Assembly: GCA_021736575.1 (NCBI GenBank)
Contig: JAIPFP010000006.1
Span: 1-53,237 of the forward strand
DNA: 53,237 bases
Origin: Pirellula sp.
GTDB taxonomy: Bacteria > Planctomycetota > Planctomycetia > Pirellulales > Pirellulaceae
Reading direction: 5' to 3'
The notes under the pieces were generated by a model. It saw nothing but the letters and a program-made list of their open reading frames with translations, had not been told where the DNA came from and searched no databases. Position numbers and translations under genes: made by a program. Position 1 is the first letter of the stretch. Each line of letters opens with the position of its first letter. Shown here piece by piece: positions 9,647 through 18,475 of the stretch.

Positions 9647-10474
9647 ATGACGTCTACCAATTTTCCCCTCAAACGGTTGACTATTGCCCGGCAATTTGTC
9701 ACTCATTTAGCAATCATGATTTGCATTTTTACGGTCGCGGAAAGGGCTGAAGCACAGCCAAACTCTCAACAACAATCAACAATTCAATTGGCAGGTGTTC
9801 GGAATGTGTCCAATGTAGTGCCATTGAGAGATTTCCAGATTCGAATTGACATCTACATCGATGACACGAAACCGCCCATTTCAAGTGTGCAGACGATCTT
9901 TTCAGATGGTCTTACCATTGAGCTGGATGATTTCGCGGGTCGCCACACCGTGGTTGATTCTGCCAAGGGTCGAATCACTTTGCTCGACGAGCGAAAACGA
10001 TCGTTGGTGCATTTGGACATGCAAGTCATTGAGACACAACTGGAGAAAGCACTAGCGTTGTTAACTCCCCAGCAGCAAGCCGCATTTGCCATCCAAGGCC
10101 TACCTGAACGAGAAGCAGATAATTACATTTCCATCAGTAACAAATCGATTCGTTACACGTTCCAGCCGACTACGGCCAAAAAGGAAATCGCAGCCAGCTA
10201 CGGCGAATTTTCAGACTGGGTAACAAGGATCAATGGGCTTTATCGCCACGTGCCGCCACAACTGCGTCTCCAATTGAATAAGATGCTGGTCGATCAATCG
10301 CAATTACCCACCGAACTTCGTAGGACTATTGTTGGTGGCAACAAGCCTGAAGTAGTCATCGCTCGCTTGAACCTGACGGAGTCTTTGACGGACCTCGACC
10401 GAAGTCGCATTGCCAAGATCCTGACTTCGATGCAAGAATTCAAACCGACATCCGAAAATGAATTCTTTAAGTGA
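9647..10474 (+). CDS. Exported protein of unknown function
   Basis: A 275-residue protein with a signal peptide (hydrophobic core about 14-29, likely cleavage after AEAQ near 36). The mature part has beta-rich segments (RDFQIRIDIYIDDTKPP, TIFSDGLTIELDDFAGRHTV) followed by helices rich in Gln/Leu (about 125-150). No catalytic motif or named domain was recognised. The 3' end overlaps the next gene's start by 17 bp, so the two are probably translated together. Codon use and the clear signal peptide support a real gene. Confidence 0.7.
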   Translation: MTSTNFPLKRLTIARQFVTHLAIMICIFTVAERAEAQPNSQQQSTIQLAGVRNVSNVVPLRDFQIRIDIYIDDTKPPISSVQTIFSDGLTIELDDFAGRHTVVDSAKGRITLLDERKRSLVHLDMQVIETQLEKALALLTPQQQAAFAIQGLPEREADNYISISNKSIRYTFQPTTAKKEIAASYGEFSDWVTRINGLYRHVPPQLRLQLNKMLVDQSQLPTELRRTIVGGNKPEVVIARLNLTESLTDLDRSRIAKILTSMQEFKPTSENEFFK

Positions 10475-11315
10475 CTTTGCGGTGCGAGTTGACCTCAAAT
10501 ATGCCCGTCCTACCTGCCCCCAGTCTATTTGGTCGACTCTGCTGCGACTTTGCCTGATTGCGGCGATAGGGTTTGCAACCGTGATAGTAAGTTCGGTTTG
10601 CTCATGGTCACAAGAACCAACTTGGCCGGTCGAGCACAAAGCAGGTCAATTTTGCATTCACAGCACCGTTCCGGCCGCTCAATTCGAAGCGTACTTGCCG
10701 TCGCTATGCAGCTTGCCAACCGAATTGAGTCAGACTCTGCAGGTATCGGTTGCACCGGAATTAATACAAGTCGTGGTCCTTGAGAATCGTGAAGCGTTAG
10801 ATGCTTACGCGCACAGAATATTTCCGAGCGCACCGAATCGCGGAGCGCTGTACATACGACACAGAGGGCCTGGGCTGGTACTCACGTATTTTCATGACGG
10901 GTGGATTTGCGATGTTCGGCATGAGTGTACGCACGCCCTTTTGGATATGAGCGGACTAACACTGCCTCTTTGGCAAGACGAAGGATTGGCTGAGTACTTT
11001 GAAACGATTGGCGAAAATCCAATTGGGCACACTTCGCATTTGCACGCGACTCGCGCGCAAGTTCGGTATGGCCAAGTTGTGGATTTGCAAAAAATGGAGA
11101 GAATGGAATCCGGTTCTGGCTTGAACCCCAAAGAGTACCGAGACGCGTGGAGCATCGTGACCTTTTTGCTCCACTCCTCGGAAGAGACACGTTCAACGTA
11201 CCAACAGTATCTGCAGGACCATCAGAGCAAGCGTGCTGCTGGTTTCTTAAGTCATCGACTAGCTCCAAAAATACCATCCTGGCGCGAAGCGTTTTCGGAT
11301 TTCTACCGACGCTAA
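10458..11315 (+). CDS. Exported gluzincin-like putative metallopeptidase (HECTH)
   Basis: A 285-residue protein with a hydrophobic signal segment at about 28-47. Residues 155-159 are HECTH, an exact HExxH zinc site, and 15 residues after the second His comes DEGLAEYFE (174-182), whose Glu175 can serve as third ligand. This spacing matches gluzincin-type peptidases and DUF1570-like proteins common in planctomycetes. It presumably hydrolyses peptides or cell-wall material outside the cytoplasm; substrate unknown. It overlaps the preceding gene by 17 bp, so the start at 10458 lies in the coding end of its neighbour. Its stop codon falls inside the terminal repeat of the palindromic element at 11311-11460. 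Confidence 0.8.
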   Translation: MNSLSDFAVRVDLKYARPTCPQSIWSTLLRLCLIAAIGFATVIVSSVCSWSQEPTWPVEHKAGQFCIHSTVPAAQFEAYLPSLCSLPTELSQTLQVSVAPELIQVVVLENREALDAYAHRIFPSAPNRGALYIRHRGPGLVLTYFHDGWICDVRHECTHALLDMSGLTLPLWQDEGLAEYFETIGENPIGHTSHLHATRAQVRYGQVVDLQKMERMESGSGLNPKEYRDAWSIVTFLLHSSEETRSTYQQYLQDHQSKRAAGFLSHRLAPKIPSWREAFSDFYRR

Positions 11316-11460
11316 GCACAACGGTATGAGTCTTCGAGTGAAACAAACTGATAGCCGAAGGGCGATAGCCCCGGTTTTCCAATTGCTCGACATTCGTCGA
11401 AAACCGGGGCTATCGCCCAACGGCTCATCGGTATGAAAAACAGTTGCGGATGTGCTTAGC
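11311..11460. repeat. Palindromic interspersed element, copy A
   Basis: An element of about 150 bp bounded by perfect 10-bp inverted ends (GCTAAGCACA at 11311, TGTGCTTAGC at 11451). At its centre is a 23-bp stem with two mismatches (11354-11376 with 11402-11424, core GGGCGATAGCCCCGGTT) around a 25-nt loop. A second copy lies at 44229-44378. Outer sequence and stem keep the same orientation in both copies, but the loop is reverse-complemented. No open frame is present. As RNA the stem would be very stable and could terminate transcription after 11315. Confidence 0.85.
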
Positions 11461-11550
11461 AAGCGTAGAAATCCCAGTGTCGTATCAATCTCTTGTCGCA
11501 ATTGTGGTTTTTAGCTGCTAAAATAGATGAGTGTTGACTTGGCGAACTCC

Positions 11551-11569
11551 ACCTACCTACCTACCTACC
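11551..11569 (+). repeat. ACCT tetranucleotide microsatellite
   Basis: Nearly five copies of ACCT (11551-11569) lie between two candidate ATG starts (11527 and 11581) of the following DUF1501 gene. Slippage by one unit would break the frame only if the upstream start were used. Confidence 0.85.
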
Positions 11570-11580
11570 AATGCCTTTCG

Positions 11581-13035
11581 ATGAAATCACATCACTCTTG
11601 GCATCATCCCATCGTTCCGCGACGGACTGCGATTCAAGCAGGAGCCATTGGAATTCTTGGGCTCGGGTTGAATCATCTGTCCGGACTGCGTCAAGCCCAT
11701 TCGGCAGATCAGTCCATTTTGCCCCACGGCAAAGCCAAGTCATGCATCTTCATTTTTTTGTCCGGCGGTCTCGCTCAGCACGAGAGCTTCGACATGAAGC
11801 CGAACGCTCCTGAAAACATCCGTGGAGAATTCAAGCCGATCGCCACGCGTACGCCCGGCCTCCAAATTTGCGAACACTTACCGATGCTAGCGGACCGAAG
11901 TCCGTTATGGGCCGTATGTCGATCGCTGACGCATGGTTCAAATGATCATTCTGCGGCACATCACATCATGCTTACCGGGCATTCGCAACTGCCGACAGGT
12001 TTCAACCCAAACGGCTCGAATCGCACCGATCGACCCTCCATTGCTTCGGTCGCCGGTCGTGCGACCCATCCCCGCAACAATCTGCCCACGGCGGTCATGC
12101 TTCCCGAGCGTTTGGTTCATTCCACGGGCAGAGTCATTCCCGGCCAACACGCAGGTGAGATGGGATCGCAACACGACCCTTGGATGATTGAGGCTTCGCC
12201 ATTTCATAATACTTCGTATGGCGCATTCCCCGAGTTTGGCTTTGACCATCAAGATCGCGGTAAGCCAGACGCGCGCCTCTTCCAAGCTCCACAGCTAACG
12301 CTGCCCGAGGGCTTAGGCCTAAAGGTGGTAGCGGGACGCCTGCAATTACTTGAATCGCTGAAGCATCAAAGGAGCGTATTGTCAGGCTTTGCCGAAACGC
12401 AATCATTCGATCGACTTCGGCAAGGTGCGATTTCACTGCTTACCGAGCAGACCGTACAACAAGCGTTGGACGTGACGCATGCAGATGCGAAGACGCTCGA
12501 CCGCTACGGACGCAATTCCTTTGGTTGGTCTTTGTTGATGGCGCGTCGGTTGGTATCGGCTGGAGTGAACTTGGTTCAAGTTAATTTAGGGAACGACGAA
12601 ACGTGGGACACGCATGGCAATGCGTTTCCCCACTTGAAGAACGCCCTCCTACCGCCCACGGATCGCGCGGTGTCGGCATTGCTAGACGACCTTCATTCGA
12701 CAGGTGAACTCGACGAGACACTGGTGGTGATGGCGGGTGAGTTTGGTCGTACTCCACAAATCACATTGCTTCCATCCCATTACAAATTGCCTGGTCGCGA
12801 TCATTGGGGAGCCGTCCAATCGGTCTTCTTCGCGGGTGGTGGTGTGCGCGGTGGCAACGTGGTTGGGAAATCGGACTCGCATGGTGCGTATCCGTCCGAA
12901 TTACCAGTCAAACCCGAGAATTTTGCGGCCACCATCTACCACGCACTCGGAATTCCCTCGACTGCCGTTTGGAAAGATGCCGCTGACCGACCCCACCACA
13001 TCTACCAGGGCGAACCTATCGCTGGCCTTGTTTAA
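11581..13035 (+). CDS. DUF1501 family exported protein
   Basis: A 484-residue protein from the ATG at 11581; the frame is open from an ATG at 11527, but the downstream start places a Tat-like PRRTAIQAGAIGILGLG soon after the N-terminus, as is usual for the family. DUF1501 proteins share the alkaline-phosphatase/sulfatase fold. Visible family segments are CIFIFLSGGLAQHESFDMKP, GLQICEHLPMLADRS, SLTHGSNDHSAAHHIMLTGH, GEFGRTPQITLL and PGRDHWGAVQSVFFAGGG. Function is unknown; in planctomycetes such genes usually follow a DUF1549/DUF1553 gene, but none is adjacent here. The stop codon overlaps that of the convergent NfeD-like gene by 4 bp. Confidence 0.88.
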   Translation: MKSHHSWHHPIVPRRTAIQAGAIGILGLGLNHLSGLRQAHSADQSILPHGKAKSCIFIFLSGGLAQHESFDMKPNAPENIRGEFKPIATRTPGLQICEHLPMLADRSPLWAVCRSLTHGSNDHSAAHHIMLTGHSQLPTGFNPNGSNRTDRPSIASVAGRATHPRNNLPTAVMLPERLVHSTGRVIPGQHAGEMGSQHDPWMIEASPFHNTSYGAFPEFGFDHQDRGKPDARLFQAPQLTLPEGLGLKVVAGRLQLLESLKHQRSVLSGFAETQSFDRLRQGAISLLTEQTVQQALDVTHADAKTLDRYGRNSFGWSLLMARRLVSAGVNLVQVNLGNDETWDTHGNAFPHLKNALLPPTDRAVSALLDDLHSTGELDETLVVMAGEFGRTPQITLLPSHYKLPGRDHWGAVQSVFFAGGGVRGGNVVGKSDSHGAYPSELPVKPENFAATIYHALGIPSTAVWKDAADRPHHIYQGEPIAGLV

Positions 13036-13607
13036 TCGATCGATTCAAGATCGAGATCCGAGATGGGGCGGTCGAGTCCGGTACCGTGAGACATGGGTGC
13101 ATCCATTGGGTTTTTTTCACGGATCACAGCAACGACCAATCGGCCAACATCCAATCGAACGATTCGAACCGCTTTGCCAGCGTCGATCGGCCCGCTTTCG
13201 CTAAAGGCTTCGAAAGTCTGATCGCCGATCTGAACCAAGCCGCTTGGAATCATCTCGTTTAACACAGTTCCCTCCGCACCGATGAGCGAGCCGGCATTTA
13301 CTGATTTGGCGGCGTCAGACCAAACATACGATCCGGACGGCTCGGGCTTGCTGATCATTTGCCTCCCGAGCGGAGTCAGTGGCCATACCTCGACAAACAA
13401 CCACATCATGATCGGAATGGATCCCATCGAAGCGATGAGCATCCAAATCCCAGAACTCGTGCTATGACGAAACGCAAAAACAACCGCCGCAAAAGCAAGG
13501 CAAGCAGTCACGCCGATCAGCACGCCACCGCTTGGGATCATCAAATCGATTGCAAAGATGACCATGGCCGCCAAAAACAACAGCAAGGCTATTGCGATAA
13601 ATGACAA
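13032..13607 (-). CDS. NfeD-like membrane protein
   Basis: A 191-residue protein with three N-terminal membrane helices (about 3-25, 27-46, 53-73) and a C-terminal soluble domain (about 103-165) with the NfeD/OB-fold pattern (LIGAEGTVLNEMIPSGLVQIGDQTFEAF split by short turns). NfeD proteins work with stomatin/flotillin-like partners or membrane serine proteases in membrane quality control; no partner gene is adjacent. It lies downstream of ilvB on the same strand (87 bp gap) and ends convergently on the DUF1501 gene with overlapping stops. Confidence 0.85.
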   Translation of the reverse strand: MSFIAIALLLFLAAMVIFAIDLMIPSGGVLIGVTACLAFAAVVFAFRHSTSSGIWMLIASMGSIPIMMWLFVEVWPLTPLGRQMISKPEPSGSYVWSDAAKSVNAGSLIGAEGTVLNEMIPSGLVQIGDQTFEAFSESGPIDAGKAVRIVRLDVGRLVVAVIREKNPMDAPMSHGTGLDRPISDLDLESID

Positions 13608-13622
13608 ATCCTGCTCCTTCTC

Positions 13623-13664
13623 AATCGGACCTCATTCCCGGTTAATCGGACCTTATTCCCGGTC
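13623..13664. repeat. Two-copy 21-bp direct repeat
   Basis: AATCGGACCTCATTCCCGGT and a near-identical copy follow each other at 13623-13643 and 13644-13664 in the gap between ilvB and the NfeD-like gene. The two copies differ at two positions. No function is evident. Confidence 0.8.
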
Positions 13665-13694
13665 AACCTTTGTTCGACAGACGTTGAAAGGCCC

Positions 13695-15473
13695 TCACTT
13701 CAAAATCATGTCGTCGACCGTTTTGCCACCAGGAATCATTGGCAATACATGCTCTTGATACGGGACTTCGACGTCTAAAACGAATGGTCCGGGGTAACTA
13801 ATCATTTCTTGCAACGCGGCTTCCAAATCTGACTTTTTACTAACCGTCGCCGCACCGCATCCATAACCTTTCGCGATTTGGACGAAATTCGGATAGCGAT
13901 TGGACGCATAGGAATGTGGAACCATCGACCCAGGTCCTTTGGCTTCCTCGTGATCGATTGGGCCGAGGTATGTATGGGCCCGATTGGCTCCCTCGAATCG
14001 ATCCTCCCATTGAACCACCATTCCGAGGTGTTGGTTGTTGAGCAACAATACCTTCACAGGCAGCTTTTCACAGTGCAATGTTGCCAGTTCTTGGATGTTC
14101 ATTTGAAAGGAACCATCGCCATCGATGTCGATTACCAGCGAGTCAGGGTTGGCTGCTTGAACTCCCATGGCTGCTGGCAAGCCGAACCCCATCGTCCCGA
14201 GTCCGCTGCTGCTATGCCAAGTACGAGGCCTTCGGAACTGAAAGAACTGTGCTGCCCACATTTGATGTTGGCCCACACCGACCGTGACATAGGTGTCTCG
14301 GTTCTTGGTCATGTTCGATAGGGTACGTATCGCATGCTGCTGGAGAATTCCATCGAACTTGTCGTCGTAAGCGAACGGGTGCTTTGCCTTGAGCGCACTG
14401 CAATTGGAAATCCAAGCAGAAATGTCATCCGGCTTTTCGACGATCTTGTTGAGTTCCTTTAACGCAAAGTTGATTTCACTGCGAACCGAGATATGCGCAA
14501 TCTTGTTTTTGTTGAGTTCGGATGCGTCGATATCGACGTGAATGATTTTTGCATTCTTTGCAAACGATGCGAGATTTCCAGTCACCCGGTCGTCAAATCG
14601 AACCCCAAGAGCGATCAACAAATCGCAATCACGAACTGCATAGTTTGCGTAGGCGCTGCCATGCATCCCCAGCATGTCGAGCGACAAAGGACCATCGGCA
14701 GGATAAAGCCCTAGACCCATAACCGTCATGGTGACTGGGATTCCGGTTTTTTCCGCCAGCAGTCGGAGTTCCGCGGCGGCTTCACCAGTCACGACCCCTC
14801 CACCGCAATAGATAACCGGTCGCTTGCTGTGCTTGATGGCGGCAGCTATTTGTCGGATTTGTTCGGGCTTTGCATTGGGGTGCTTAGTAGGTTGATAGCC
14901 TGGCAAGTTCATCGGCACATCCCAATCTACTTCGCAACTGCTGAGCTGAACATCCTTTGGCATGTCAACCAAGACGGGACCAGGTCGCCCTGTCGTCGCA
15001 ATGTGAAATGCTTCTTTCATCACGCGCGGGACATCCTTCACGTCGGTAACCAAGTAATGGTGCTTGGTGATACCGCGGCAGACTTCCACGATCGGCGTCT
15101 CTTGAAATGCATCGGTACCGATTACGTGCGTTGGTACCTGTCCGGTAATTGCCAGCAACGGAATGCTGTCCATTTTTGCATCGGCAATGCTGGTCACAAG
15201 ATTCGTTGCGCCCGGACCGCTTGTGGCCATAACGACACCGATCTTGCCCGTGGATCGTGCATAGCCCTGGGCCGCAAACGCGCCCCCTTGTTCGTGTCGT
15301 GGCAGAATCGTCCTGAGGCGATCGGAGTACCGTGTCAACGCTTGGTGCATCGGCATGCTGCATCCACCAGGATATGCGAAAATGACTTCTACGCCGTGGT
15401 CCACAAGCGACTTCACCACGATCTCGGCACCGGTCATGACAGTGGTTGCTGGACGGCTAGAAACAGAAGCCAT
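13695..15473 (-). CDS. ilvB: Acetolactate synthase, large (catalytic) subunit
   Basis: A 592-residue thiamine-diphosphate enzyme of branched-chain amino-acid synthesis: it condenses two pyruvates to acetolactate, or pyruvate with 2-oxobutyrate to acetohydroxybutyrate. Domains in order: Pyr domain with [15 protein letters not shown] (catalytic Glu, about 60) and [17 protein letters not shown]; central FAD/transhydrogenase-like domain (about 200-340); PP domain with the ThDP motif starting GDGSFQMN and ending LLLNN. The sequence [18 protein letters not shown] is the family hallmark. No ilvN regulatory subunit or ilvC lies beside it. The 293 bp upstream (15474-15766) hold no recognisable leader peptide, T-box or other RNA. 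Confidence 0.96.
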   Translation of the reverse strand: MASVSSRPATTVMTGAEIVVKSLVDHGVEVIFAYPGGCSMPMHQALTRYSDRLRTILPRHEQGGAFAAQGYARSTGKIGVVMATSGPGATNLVTSIADAKMDSIPLLAITGQVPTHVIGTDAFQETPIVEVCRGITKHHYLVTDVKDVPRVMKEAFHIATTGRPGPVLVDMPKDVQLSSCEVDWDVPMNLPGYQPTKHPNAKPEQIRQIAAAIKHSKRPVIYCGGGVVTGEAAAELRLLAEKTGIPVTMTVMGLGLYPADGPLSLDMLGMHGSAYANYAVRDCDLLIALGVRFDDRVTGNLASFAKNAKIIHVDIDASELNKNKIAHISVRSEINFALKELNKIVEKPDDISAWISNCSALKAKHPFAYDDKFDGILQQHAIRTLSNMTKNRDTYVTVGVGQHQMWAAQFFQFRRPRTWHSSSGLGTMGFGLPAAMGVQAANPDSLVIDIDGDGSFQMNIQELATLHCEKLPVKVLLLNNQHLGMVVQWEDRFEGANRAHTYLGPIDHEEAKGPGSMVPHSYASNRYPNFVQIAKGYGCGAATVSKKSDLEAALQEMISYPGPFVLDVEVPYQEHVLPMIPGGKTVDDMILK

Positions 15474-15766
15474 TCGTTTTCTCTCCTAAAACTCAGGGGG
15501 GAACAGTTTGTTGAAAAACACTACAATTGAACGAAATTACGATCGCGAACAACTTGCTCCTTAAATACTAAGGGATTCTCGCGAATTACACGCCGTCGAA
15601 GTATACCACGAGGTTGGCAATTCGTCGAATGATCTGTGTCCCGAAAGGAGTCAGCCAAGCTGCTTCGGGTTCGGCATCGCATCGGAAAATGGTTACAATC
15701 CGTTTTGCAAGTTTTCATGCATAGGAATGCAGTCAGCCACAGCAACTCTCACCGAAACAACCGATT

Positions 15767-16630
15767 ATGGCAAGAATGACCCAGGTTCCCATCTTTCTGG
15801 CGATTGCGTTTACGCTTTTGGGCAACACTTGCTCGCGGGCACAGTTGGATGGCTTGGAGGTAACTCCCGACGTTGTTTACGGTCACAAGGATGGCATGGC
15901 ATTGACCTTCGATGTTTTTCAACCTAGGGAAAAAGCGAACGGAGTTGGAGTGCTTTTTATGGTGAGTGGAGGTTGGGTTTCGTCGTGGACTGAGCCGAAA
16001 CAGATTGCTCCAATGTTTCGACATTTGTCCGATGCGGGCTACACGGTTTTCGCGGTCAGGCATGGTAGCAGCCCTCGGTACTTTGTTCCTGAATGCGTGA
16101 GCGACGTACAGCTTGCTCTTAGCTTCATCGCGAGCAACGCAGATAGATGGCAGGTAGATCCGAAACGATTGGGCGTGTTCGGATTTAGCGCGGGTGGGCA
16201 CCTATCCTTGATGCTTGGAACGGTTGGTGGTTCAAAACAGAAGAACGACTCGATTGCCAGAGTGGCGGCTGTGGTCGCTGTTTTTCCGCCAACGGACCTA
16301 GCTCCTTACGTCGATTTTAAAAGCCCCAGACGCGAGCAATTCCCAGCCCTAAGATTCGAGCCATCGCAGGCGGAGTCGGTCTCACCACTCATGAAGGTGA
16401 CATCCGACGATGCACCCACATTGTTGTTTCACGGTGACCAAGATGAATTGGTTCCGCTGTGGCACAGTGAGAAAATTAAAGAAGCGTTCGACGGAGTCAA
16501 AGTGGTTAGCAAGTTGGTTGTCATCAAAGGGGCTGCGCATGGATTCGACGCGGACGGGAATCGCTTGCTCGCAAAGGAAATGGTCGAATGGTTCGACAAC
16601 CACTTGGTGAAAGTTCAGAAACTGAAATAG
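15767..16630 (+). CDS. Exported alpha/beta-hydrolase (esterase/lipase family)
   Basis: A 287-residue hydrolase with a signal peptide (about 1-25, LAIAFTLLGNTCSRAQ). The oxyanion-hole region is MVSGGWVSSW (65-74). The nucleophile elbow is GFSAGG with Ser141, the acid is Asp in FHGDQDELVP (224-226) and the base is His258 in GAAHGFDADG, so the triad is complete. Length and motif order resemble BD-FAE-like carboxylesterases. It likely cleaves acyl esters, perhaps on polysaccharides, in the periplasm. The 3' end lies 56 bp before the start of the Gfo/Idh/MocA gene on the same strand. Confidence 0.86.
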   Translation: MARMTQVPIFLAIAFTLLGNTCSRAQLDGLEVTPDVVYGHKDGMALTFDVFQPREKANGVGVLFMVSGGWVSSWTEPKQIAPMFRHLSDAGYTVFAVRHGSSPRYFVPECVSDVQLALSFIASNADRWQVDPKRLGVFGFSAGGHLSLMLGTVGGSKQKNDSIARVAAVVAVFPPTDLAPYVDFKSPRREQFPALRFEPSQAESVSPLMKVTSDDAPTLLFHGDQDELVPLWHSEKIKEAFDGVKVVSKLVVIKGAAHGFDADGNRLLAKEMVEWFDNHLVKVQKLK

Positions 16631-16686
16631 GAGACTTCGAGCTGAACGCCACCGAAAAAAATTGCATGATCTCCCAAAGAGAAACA

Positions 16687-17784
16687 ATGAAAAACATCAC
16701 TCGACGCGATACGTTGCGATGGATTAGTGCCGGTGTTGCTTGTTCGTTGGCTAACTCGAAATGCGAAAAAGGACGGGCTGATTTTGGCGGGGTTAAGCCC
16801 AAGATCAAAATCGGCCAGATCGGTGTCGGACACGCACACGCCAACAAACTGGCCGTGTACCGAATGTCCCCGGACTATGAAGTGGTAGGAATCGTCGAAG
16901 CCGATCCGAAGCTGCGTCAGCAAAGCGAAAATGTTGAGCCCTTTCGCGGACTCACTTGGATGACACAGGAGCAATTGCTCAATGTTGCGGGACTTCAAGC
17001 GGTATTGGTCGAGACTCGAGTCCGCGATCTGCTGAACAATGCAGAAGCATGTGTCGATGCAGGTAAGCATGTCCATATCGACAAGCCGGCGGGACCCTCC
17101 TTACCGCATTTTCAGCGAGTCCTCGACAAGGCATCCAAAAAACAGCTTCTCGTACAGATGGGGTACATGTATCGCTACAACCCAGCCATCGTATTGCTTC
17201 GCGAGTTCTTGAAGCGAGGATGGTTGGGAGATGTATTCGAAGTCCAAACGGTTATGAGCAAGGTCGTAACGCCAGCGAGTCGGCTTGAGTCAGCGGAGTT
17301 CCCAGGTGGAATCATGTTCGAACTCGGATGTCATGTTCTCGATTTGGTCGTCGGAATTTTGGGGTTGCCCGCCAAGGTAACCCCATTCTCTACGCGAGTT
17401 TCGAAATCAGATGATACTCTCGTCGACAATATGCTCAGTGTGCTTGAATACCCAGGTGCAATTGCAACTGTCAAATCCAGCGCCGTGGAAGTGGATGGAG
17501 GTGAACGTCGACACTTGACGGTGGCTGGTACCAAAGGGACATTTCACGTTCAACCGCTCGATCATCCAGCGGCGATCGTGTCGTTCGATGAGCCGCATGA
17601 CAAGTTCAAGAAGGGCTATCAGAACTTATCGTTTCCCAAGTACATACGTTATGTCGATGACGCCGCTGATATGGCTCGCATCATTCGAGGCGAAAAATCA
17701 TCGGACTTTTCGTACGAGCACGATCTGACGGTTCAGAGGACGTTGCTAAGGTCGTGCGGACTACCGCCCGAAGCAGCGGGATAG
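16687..17784 (+). CDS. Gfo/Idh/MocA family oxidoreductase, Tat-type leader
   Basis: The frame opens at 16588 inside the preceding gene, but ATG 16687 gives MKNITRRDTLRWISAG, a twin-arginine-like leader, so about 365 residues. A Rossmann nucleotide-binding fold follows (IGQIGVGHAHANKLAVY), with the family motif GKHVHIDKPAG in place of the usual EKP and the C-terminal GGIMFELGCHVLDLVVGILG, which holds the conserved substrate-site His. These enzymes oxidise or reduce sugars and cyclitols with NAD(P); many planctomycete copies carry export signals and have unknown substrates. It follows an esterase gene and converges on purN, with a perfect palindrome between. Confidence 0.88.
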   Translation: MKNITRRDTLRWISAGVACSLANSKCEKGRADFGGVKPKIKIGQIGVGHAHANKLAVYRMSPDYEVVGIVEADPKLRQQSENVEPFRGLTWMTQEQLLNVAGLQAVLVETRVRDLLNNAEACVDAGKHVHIDKPAGPSLPHFQRVLDKASKKQLLVQMGYMYRYNPAIVLLREFLKRGWLGDVFEVQTVMSKVVTPASRLESAEFPGGIMFELGCHVLDLVVGILGLPAKVTPFSTRVSKSDDTLVDNMLSVLEYPGAIATVKSSAVEVDGGERRHLTVAGTKGTFHVQPLDHPAAIVSFDEPHDKFKKGYQNLSFPKYIRYVDDAADMARIIRGEKSSDFSYEHDLTVQRTLLRSCGLPPEAAG

Positions 17785-17817
17785 GCTTTTGTTGCGTTGT
17801 ACCAGCTTGATTTTAGG

Positions 17818-17873
17818 GTAGTGGATCTTGTTAAAGATCCTGAATCTATGGGATCTTTAACAAGATCCACTAC
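17818..17873. terminator. Perfect palindrome between convergent genes, probable bidirectional terminator
   Basis: Arms of 23 bp (17818-17840 and 17851-17873, core GTGGATCTTGTTAAAGATCC) are perfectly complementary around a 10-nt loop. The purN stop codon (17870-17872) lies inside the right arm. The position between two convergent genes fits a bidirectional terminator, although the arms are longer than usual and no strong T-run follows. It could also be a dispersed palindromic repeat. Confidence 0.7.
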
Positions 17874-18466
17874 ATCCAACCCGCCAATCCCGCTATTCGT
17901 TTGATCGCGTCTGGCAAGGCGACACACTCGATTTCAAAGACTCTTTTTTGAAGCGTTTCTGCCGTGTCGTCTTCGCGCACTTCGCACGCCCGTTGTAATA
18001 GGATCGGCCCATGATCGTACTGATTGTCGACATAGTGAACTGTGCAGCCTGTGAGCTTGACACCGAAATCGATTGCTGCTTGATGCACCTTTAATCCGTA
18101 CATCCCTTTTCCGCAAAACGAGGGAATGAGCGATGGGTGAATATTGACAACCCGATTTTCAAAATCATTCGGGACCAAGACGTGATGCAAATAACCGCCC
18201 ATGACGACAAGCCTTGCACCCGACTCCCGAATCGGGCGAAACACACTTTCCGAATGCTCTTCGGCGGTTTGAATTCGCAGCTTCGGAACAACCAACGTCG
18301 GAATCGATGCTTCGTATGCGAATTGGAGCCCTGTCGCGTCCGATCTCGAGCTGATCACCAAGCGAAACTCCACGGGCAACGTTCCAAGATCTCGACAGCG
18401 AATCAGATTTTTAAGCGTTGTTCCGCCACCGGAAATCAGAACCGCGATGGGGAGTAATTGAGTCAT
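17870..18466 (-). CDS. purN: Phosphoribosylglycinamide formyltransferase
   Basis: A 198-residue enzyme that transfers the formyl group of 10-formyltetrahydrofolate to GAR in purine synthesis. The phosphate loop is LISGGGTTLKNL (10-21), the catalytic pair lies in VNIHPSLIPSF (Asn108, His110) and the catalytic Asp151 lies in YDHGPILLQ, with CTVHYVD between. Length fits PurN (about 200). The loop after NIHPSLIPSF reads CGKGMYGLKVHQAA, somewhat unlike the common form, so a relative in the formyltransferase family cannot be excluded. It sits 9 bp downstream of the thioredoxin-like gene on the same strand. Confidence 0.88.
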   Translation of the reverse strand: MTQLLPIAVLISGGGTTLKNLIRCRDLGTLPVEFRLVISSRSDATGLQFAYEASIPTLVVPKLRIQTAEEHSESVFRPIRESGARLVVMGGYLHHVLVPNDFENRVVNIHPSLIPSFCGKGMYGLKVHQAAIDFGVKLTGCTVHYVDNQYDHGPILLQRACEVREDDTAETLQKRVFEIECVALPDAIKRIAGLAGWM

Positions 18467-18475
18467 CGCGTTTCG

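Noticed and set aside
15521..15745. A 74-residue minus-strand frame upstream of ilvB, considered as a leader peptide
   Set aside because: It is not enriched in Leu, Ile or Val codons as an attenuator leader would be, and no terminator hairpin was seen between it and ilvB.
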